From positions 584,001 through 648,000 of the forward strand of contig NZ_CP082333.1 in the NCBI RefSeq assembly GCF_019890935.1: DNA of 64,000 bases, in the 5' to 3' direction. This DNA is from Exiguobacterium acetylicum (GTDB taxonomy: Bacteria; Bacillota; Bacilli; Exiguobacteriales; Exiguobacteriaceae). The number at the start of each line of letters is the position of its first letter. The first letter of the stretch is position 1. The position numbers and the translations under genes are program-made. Under the pieces are notes generated by a model. That model searched no databases, was not told where the DNA came from, and worked only from the letters and a program-made list of their open reading frames with translations. Shown one piece after another: positions 60,206 to 64,000 of the stretch.

Positions 60206-60274
60206 ATGAGTGCAACAATCAACGTAAATCAAGTAACATGTGTCGGAAACCAGGGAGGGGTTTCCCTCCCTTAA
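60206..60274 (+). CDS. Candidate 22-residue peptide ORF before rsgA
   Basis: ATG 60206 follows GAGAGGAG by eight bases. The frame encodes a 22-residue peptide beginning MSATINVNQVTC and ends 19 bases before rsgA. Its last codons form a GGGAGGG/CCCTCCC hairpin. No family recognised. It is either a leader peptide for rsgA or a tiny stand-alone gene. Confidence 0.4.
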   Translation: MSATINVNQVTCVGNQGGVSLP

Positions 60275-60293
60275 AATCAGAGGAGGAAACCAT

Positions 60294-61343
60294 TTGAACG
60301 AATGGGGTACACCACCTGTCTACGAAACGACAGGAACAGAACGATTAGGACGGATTACAGCTGTCTATCAAACACACTATCGCGTCATGACGGAAACAGG
60401 AGAATCGCTCAGCGAACTGTCTGGTAAGTTGCGTTTTCAATCGGGAACAAAAGCTGAATTGCCGGCGGTTGGAGACTGGATCATCCAAACAGAACGAGAA
60501 CCGGGGAAGGGACGGATCGAGCGTGTCTTGCCACGATCTTCTCAATTTTCCCGAAAAGCGGCAGGAACGGAGACCGAGGAACAAATCATCTGCGCGAATG
60601 TCGACGTTGCCTTGCTCGTCATGGCTTTTGGACATGACTTCAACGTCCGTCGACTGGAACGTTATTTAACGGTTGCTTGGGATGCAGGGGTGACACCAAT
60701 CATCGTCCTGACGAAAAAAAGTTTGATGCCGTCGATTGAAACGGAACTGCAGGCTGTCGAAGCGATTGCGTTCGGAACACCAATCCTTGCCGTTGATTCT
60801 TTGACCGGCGACGGATTAGAGGAGTTGCGTGAACAGTTACAAATCAAGCAGACAATCGTGTTAGTTGGATCGTCCGGCGTCGGGAAGTCGACGCTCGTCA
60901 ATGCTTTAGCTGGAGAACAGCTAATGGAGACGGGTGGCGTACGAGAAGACGATGAACGCGGACGTCACACGACAACACATCGCGAACTGAAACGACTATC
61001 GAACGGTCTACTGCTCGTTGATACACCGGGGATGCGAGAATTGGCCTTATGGGATGGAAGTGACGGTTTATCGTCGACGTTTTCCGATATTGAGGAGCTT
61101 GCTGAAAACTGTCGTTTCCGAGACTGTGAACATGATAAGGAACCGGGCTGTGCCGTTCGGACAGCTTTAGAAGATGGCACACTAACTGCTGAACGCTGGA
61201 ATAGCTTCGTCAAGCTAAAACGAGAAATCGCTTATGCGGAACGCAAGCAAAATTTGGCGTTGCAGGCGGCGGAGAAAGAAAAGTGGAAAAAAATCCACAA
61301 GCAGGCCCAGGCGCATACGAAAGTGAAGTATCAAAAGCGATAA
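60294..61343 (+). CDS. rsgA: Ribosome small-subunit biogenesis GTPase RsgA
   Basis: The start is TTG 60294, seven bases after GAGGAGG (349 residues). Parts in order: N-terminal OB fold (about 25-90), a circularly permuted GTPase with VLTKKS (G4) before the P-loop GSSGVGKSTLVNAL (about 210-223) and DTPGMREL (G3), and a C-terminal zinc segment CRFRDCEHDKEPGC. It checks 30S maturation in the cytoplasm. The N-terminus NEWGTPPVYE differs from the longer-studied YloQ but the architecture is complete. Confidence 0.94.
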   Translation: MNEWGTPPVYETTGTERLGRITAVYQTHYRVMTETGESLSELSGKLRFQSGTKAELPAVGDWIIQTEREPGKGRIERVLPRSSQFSRKAAGTETEEQIICANVDVALLVMAFGHDFNVRRLERYLTVAWDAGVTPIIVLTKKSLMPSIETELQAVEAIAFGTPILAVDSLTGDGLEELREQLQIKQTIVLVGSSGVGKSTLVNALAGEQLMETGGVREDDERGRHTTTHRELKRLSNGLLLVDTPGMRELALWDGSDGLSSTFSDIEELAENCRFRDCEHDKEPGCAVRTALEDGTLTAERWNSFVKLKREIAYAERKQNLALQAAEKEKWKKIHKQAQAHTKVKYQKR

Positions 61344-61360
61344 TACGACTGAAATAGGAA

Positions 61361-61412
61361 AAGCATCTGCAACGGAAAAAGGAGTCTCTTTTTCTATGCA
61401 GATGCTTTTTTC
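61361..61412. terminator. Terminator between rsgA and ABC-F gene
   Basis: AAGCATCTGCA and TGCAGATGCTT pair, with an inner hairpin GAAAAAG/CTTTTTC, and a T tail. It suits both convergent genes. Confidence 0.82.
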
Positions 61413-61415
61413 TCG

Positions 61416-63116
61416 TTATTCTTTTGAAAGTGATTCATTTGTTTCTGTATGGAACGGCACGTTACCCGTCAACGCATCAAGACGATGTAAGTCGGATTGA
61501 ATCGCTTCAGGGTCACTTCGGCGCGCGTTTCGTACCGTGGCCGTTCCGACCGGATGATCGTTGAATCCAGTCGTTAAATCAAACGTCCGATTCGACAGCC
61601 GATCGGTAAAATAACGATCGTGAGAGACGAAGAGGAGCTCACCAGGGAAAACATCGAGGGCGGCTTCGATTTGTTCACGAGTCGCAAGGTCCAAATAGTT
61701 CGTTGGTTCATCGAGAATAAGCAAGTGAGCACCAGAAAAATACAGACGTAAGAAAGCGATCCGACATTTCTCACCCATACTAGCGTCGGAAATCGACCGG
61801 TAAACATCATCGCGACGGAATAAAAAACAGGCGAGCAACGTCCGGGCGTCCGTCTCACTCATCGTGCCGTACTCAAGTAATGCCTCTAACAACGTACCGG
61901 ATGTCGGTAAGTGGGAGAGGGCTTGTGAAAAATAGCCGGTCTTCAATCGAGGATGACGGATTACGTTCCCCTGATGAGGAGCATATTCGCCCTCGATGAG
62001 ACGCAGTAAGGTCGTTTTCCCGCTTCCATTCGGTCCGATGACAGCAATTCGGTCACCACGTTCTACCGTAAACGAAACGTCGTTTAGGATCGGTTTCGTC
62101 TCATGCATGAATGAGACACGTTCGAACGAAATCAGTCGTTTCGCACGAATCGCTTCATGTTCGAATGTGACGTGAACAGTCGGTGCAACCTGTGGTTTTT
62201 GTACACGATCCTCGAGTAGACGCTCGAGTTGCTGCTCTTTTGCCTTGACCTTCGTCGCATGTTTAGCAGCCTTCTTTTTCGCATACGGATCCCGTTCACT
62301 CGCTTGATTCGAGGCTTTTTGATGCCATTGTCGGTATCCTTGAATCATGCGTGTCAGCTCTTTACGGGTGCGTTCTTGTTTTTCGTACGCTCGTTGTTGC
62401 GACAGAGCTTGATGTTCCTTTTGTTCTTTATAGGACTGGTAGTTTCCGCTGTATCGCGTTGCCCCTGATTCGGATAATTCAATGACGGCATCAGCCGTTG
62501 CGTCGATGAAGAATCGTTCGTGTGAGACGTAGAGAATCGAGGTCCGTGACATGTTGACCCATTCCGTGAGCCATTCGAGTGTCTCTTGATCCAGATGATT
62601 TGTCGGTTCATCGAGAATGATGAAATCAGGTCGTGACAGAAGCAGGCAGGCAAGTTGGAGGCGCGTCTGTTCACCACCGCTTAAACTGGATGCTTTGTGT
62701 GTCCAGAGTGCTTCCTCTAATTTGACTTCTTTTAAGACGCGTGCTGCATCTGCTTCAAGCGAGAAGGCGTCCTGATCGAGTGCTTGTTGATAGATCGTCA
62801 AGTCACCATTCATGGCATTAGCGCGAAGTTGATAACGAACCGCATCCGCTCGTTCGACGACATCAAGAACGGTGTGATCGCCCGCTACGAAGTGTTGTGA
62901 TAGTAGACCGAGTTTTTTGTAATGACGCTTGATCGAACCGTCAGTCGGCTGAAGTTGGTCAGCGATCAAGTGTAACAGTGTCGTTTTTCCGATACCGTTC
63001 GGACCGATCAAGGCGACATGTTCACCGGTATGAATATGAAAAGAAACGTCCGAGAAAAGACGTCGTTCGTCGTAGTCCATCGATAGGTGTTGGATCGTAA
63101 GTGTTTCAGTAGGCAT
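61416..63116 (-). CDS. ABC-F family ribosome-protection-type ATPase
   Basis: The start is ATG 63116 after AAAGGAG (566 residues). Two ABC domains are joined by a charged linker. Domain 1 has Walker A GPNGIGKTTLL (about 39) and signature LSGGEQTRLQL; domain 2 has GPNGSGKTTLL (about 353) and an atypical signature, SMGEKCRIAF. Both Walker B segments end in DEPTN. No membrane segments. Such proteins act on the ribosome, either in housekeeping translation or in resistance to PtC-binding antibiotics (Vml/Vga/Lsa types). The attenuator leader upstream favours a drug-inducible resistance role. Confidence 0.9.
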   Translation of the reverse strand: MPTETLTIQHLSMDYDERRLFSDVSFHIHTGEHVALIGPNGIGKTTLLHLIADQLQPTDGSIKRHYKKLGLLSQHFVAGDHTVLDVVERADAVRYQLRANAMNGDLTIYQQALDQDAFSLEADAARVLKEVKLEEALWTHKASSLSGGEQTRLQLACLLLSRPDFIILDEPTNHLDQETLEWLTEWVNMSRTSILYVSHERFFIDATADAVIELSESGATRYSGNYQSYKEQKEHQALSQQRAYEKQERTRKELTRMIQGYRQWHQKASNQASERDPYAKKKAAKHATKVKAKEQQLERLLEDRVQKPQVAPTVHVTFEHEAIRAKRLISFERVSFMHETKPILNDVSFTVERGDRIAVIGPNGSGKTTLLRLIEGEYAPHQGNVIRHPRLKTGYFSQALSHLPTSGTLLEALLEYGTMSETDARTLLACFLFRRDDVYRSISDASMGEKCRIAFLRLYFSGAHLLILDEPTNYLDLATREQIEAALDVFPGELLFVSHDRYFTDRLSNRTFDLTTGFNDHPVGTATVRNARRSDPEAIQSDLHRLDALTGNVPFHTETNESLSKE

Positions 63117-63136
63117 AAAAGCAGCTCCTTTAGTGT

Positions 63137-63304
63137 TCATTTCCGATAAGATGAAATGAAAAACACACCATCCGAAGCGAGCGGATGGTGTGCCGGAGTG
63201 TAACTCAAAGAAGGTGCTGGCCAGAGGTTGGTCACACCGAAAAAGAGCAGACTCGTAGCGTCAGACATCCGCAACTGCATTGCGAAAGAGATGATTTCAT
63301 TCAT
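63137..63304 (-). CDS. Candidate 55-residue leader ORF running through the ABC-F attenuator
   Basis: ATG 63304 overlaps the stop of the nine-codon leader ORF (TGATG). The frame continues for 55 codons across the terminator hairpin and ends 20 bp before the ABC-F start. The sequence (from MNEIISFAMQLRMSD) matches no family I know. Translation through the hairpin would block termination. It may be a regulatory ORF or chance. Confidence 0.3.
   Translation of the reverse strand: MNEIISFAMQLRMSDATSLLFFGVTNLWPAPSLSYTPAHHPLASDGVFFISSYRK
63159..63192 (-). terminator. Attenuator terminator in the ABC-F leader
   Basis: On the minus strand CACACCATCCG, a seven-base loop and CGGATGGTGTG form an 11-bp perfect stem followed by TTTTTC, about 45 bp before the ABC-F start. 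An upstream segment, GGTGTGACC (63238-63230), can pair with GGCACACC (63194-63187) and so compete with it. Confidence 0.75.
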
Positions 63305-63333
63305 CAAGCGACGTGTACGAGTGATTGCTTCAT
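63304..63333 (-). CDS. Candidate nine-residue leader peptide of the ABC-F gene
   Basis: ATG 63333 is 12 bases after AGGAGG and encodes MKQSLVHVA, then TGA. It lies just after the predicted promoter, in the usual place for a ribosome-stalling leader peptide. The ribosome-site spacing is longer than ideal. Confidence 0.4.
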   Translation of the reverse strand: MKQSLVHVA

Positions 63334-63370
63334 TTCGGTGTTGTACCTCCTGTTCATAGTCTATGCCGTC

Positions 63371-63399
63371 ATTGTAACAAAATGGAAACGTTAACACAA
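63371..63399 (-). promoter_or_regulatory. Predicted promoter of the ABC-F leader
   Basis: Minus-strand TTGTGT (63399-63394) and TACAAT (63376-63371) are 17 bp apart. The -35 overlaps the pflA stop codon. Confidence 0.5.
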
Positions 63400-64000
63400 G
63401 TACGATTCAAGTAAGGTTTGCGCAGTATCCGTTTCTTCTGATGAAGGGGGAAGCACATCAGTTAACGGATATGCAAGACCGAGGTTTTCCCACTTATAGA
63501 CACCGAGTTGATGATACGGGAGTACTTCGACGCGCTCGACGTTTCCGAGCGTCCGGATGAACTCGCCGGTCTGACGGAGGAAATGTTCTGACATCGTAAT
63601 ACCTGGAACGAGGACGTGGCGAATCCAGACGGGAATGTTTCGCTCGGCTAGGCGTTTTGCGAAGGCGAGTGTATTGGCGTTACTCCGTCCAGTCAAGACG
63701 CGACAAGCGGCATCGTCGATATGTTTGATATCGAGCAGTACTAGATCCGTCGCATCGAGAATCGCATCGATGTTTTTCGGGACGACGGATCCCGCGGTAT
63801 CGATGACCGTATGCAGTCCATTTCGTTTTGCTTCTGTTAAAGCAGCCTCCAAGAATTCTGGCTGAGCGAGCGGTTCACCTCCAGAGAAGGTGATTCCGCC
63901 ACCCGTGGCCTCGAAAAAGGAGCGATAGCTGATCGCTTCTTTTACGACTTCGTCTGCTGAGACACGCCGTCCGCAACCGAACTCCCATGTATCCACGTTA
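63391..64000 (-). CDS. pflA: Pyruvate formate-lyase activating enzyme PflA (N-terminus beyond window)
   Basis: The frame is open through the window edge at 64000, so the N-terminal part with the radical-SAM Cx3Cx2C motif is out of view. The visible 200-odd residues begin NVDTWEFGCGRRVS, the segment that normally follows the Cys motif (CHNPDTW). They continue with GGGITFSGGEPLAQPEF, LLDIKHID and WIRHVLVPGIT, all PflA landmarks. It makes the glycyl radical on pyruvate formate-lyase in anaerobic growth. pflB is probably just outside the window. Confidence 0.93.
   Translation of the reverse strand, partial: NVDTWEFGCGRRVSADEVVKEAISYRSFFEATGGGITFSGGEPLAQPEFLEAALTEAKRNGLHTVIDTAGSVVPKNIDAILDATDLVLLDIKHIDDAACRVLTGRSNANTLAFAKRLAERNIPVWIRHVLVPGITMSEHFLRQTGEFIRTLGNVERVEVLPYHQLGVYKWENLGLAYPLTDVLPPSSEETDTAQTLLESYLC

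Noticed and set aside
63137-63397. An 86-codon protein starting at 63397 as a normal gene
   Set aside because: Its upstream part spans the predicted promoter and has no ribosome site before its start. Only the downstream leader frames are worth considering.
1-64000. CRISPR arrays, insertion sequences, prophage or integrative elements, defence systems
   Set aside because: I saw no regularly spaced direct repeats, transposase, integrase, nuclease or restriction-modification genes. The accessory content is limited to small unknown genes.

Overview
This 64-kb window looks like chromosomal DNA from a low-to-mid-GC member of the Bacillota, most probably Exiguobacterium or a close relative. That placement is my inference from gene content, Bacillus-type signals (strong GGAGG ribosome sites, many U-tailed terminators, TPP riboswitch, T-box, ARG boxes, PurBoxes, cre-like sites) and protein character. 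No phage, transposase, integrase or CRISPR array is visible. The region is ordinary core chromosome, with the interest lying in regulation and in small or unknown genes.

Layout. 1-4.5 kb: the 3' end of a coiled-coil M23 peptidase, then a TPP-riboswitch-controlled thiD-thiM-thiE operon, an unknown gene and a CadC-like metal regulator. 4.5-10.7 kb: a stand-alone four-helix sensor, a YitT-type membrane protein with an upstream leader ORF, a formate/nitrite-type channel, a DUF1232 protein, an M29 aminopeptidase and murB. 11-21.8 kb: several acetyltransferases, unknown helical proteins, an NfrA-type flavin reductase, an LCP cell-wall transferase, an NAD(P)-binding protein, a TlpA/ResA-like thioredoxin coupled to a zinc-ribbon protein, and nhaC. 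22-31.4 kb: argC-argJ-argB-argD-carA-carB-argF, a complete translationally coupled arginine operon behind ARG-box-like sequences.

31.5-48.5 kb: a metallo-beta-lactamase-fold hydrolase, tRNA-Gly, an immunity-like pair, a lysophospholipase-like hydrolase, fhs, and a carbohydrate ABC importer whose parts are scattered. Its two permeases lie at 36.6 kb, its binding protein at 42.5 kb and a YesM/YesN-like two-component system at 45.3 kb. The units are linked by an identical 17-nt upstream motif and cre-like sites. Between them lie T-box-asnA, a DedA protein, a CPA1 antiporter and a PurBox-controlled purine permease. deoD follows.

48.6-64 kb: an aldehyde dehydrogenase, a teichoic-acid-type cluster (CDP-glycerol transferase, tagD, second transferase), a Bacillus-type Fnr regulator, a cba-type cytochrome oxidase operon with a class-II FNR-like site, a 155-bp multi-arm palindromic element, a liaI-liaH-liaF-liaS-liaR envelope-stress locus, rsgA, an ABC-F ribosome-protection protein behind a leader-ORF/terminator attenuator, and the 3' part of pflA. 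The strongest leads are the ABC-F attenuator, the motif-linked split sugar importer and the Fnr-box network joining fnr, the cba operon and the formate channel.
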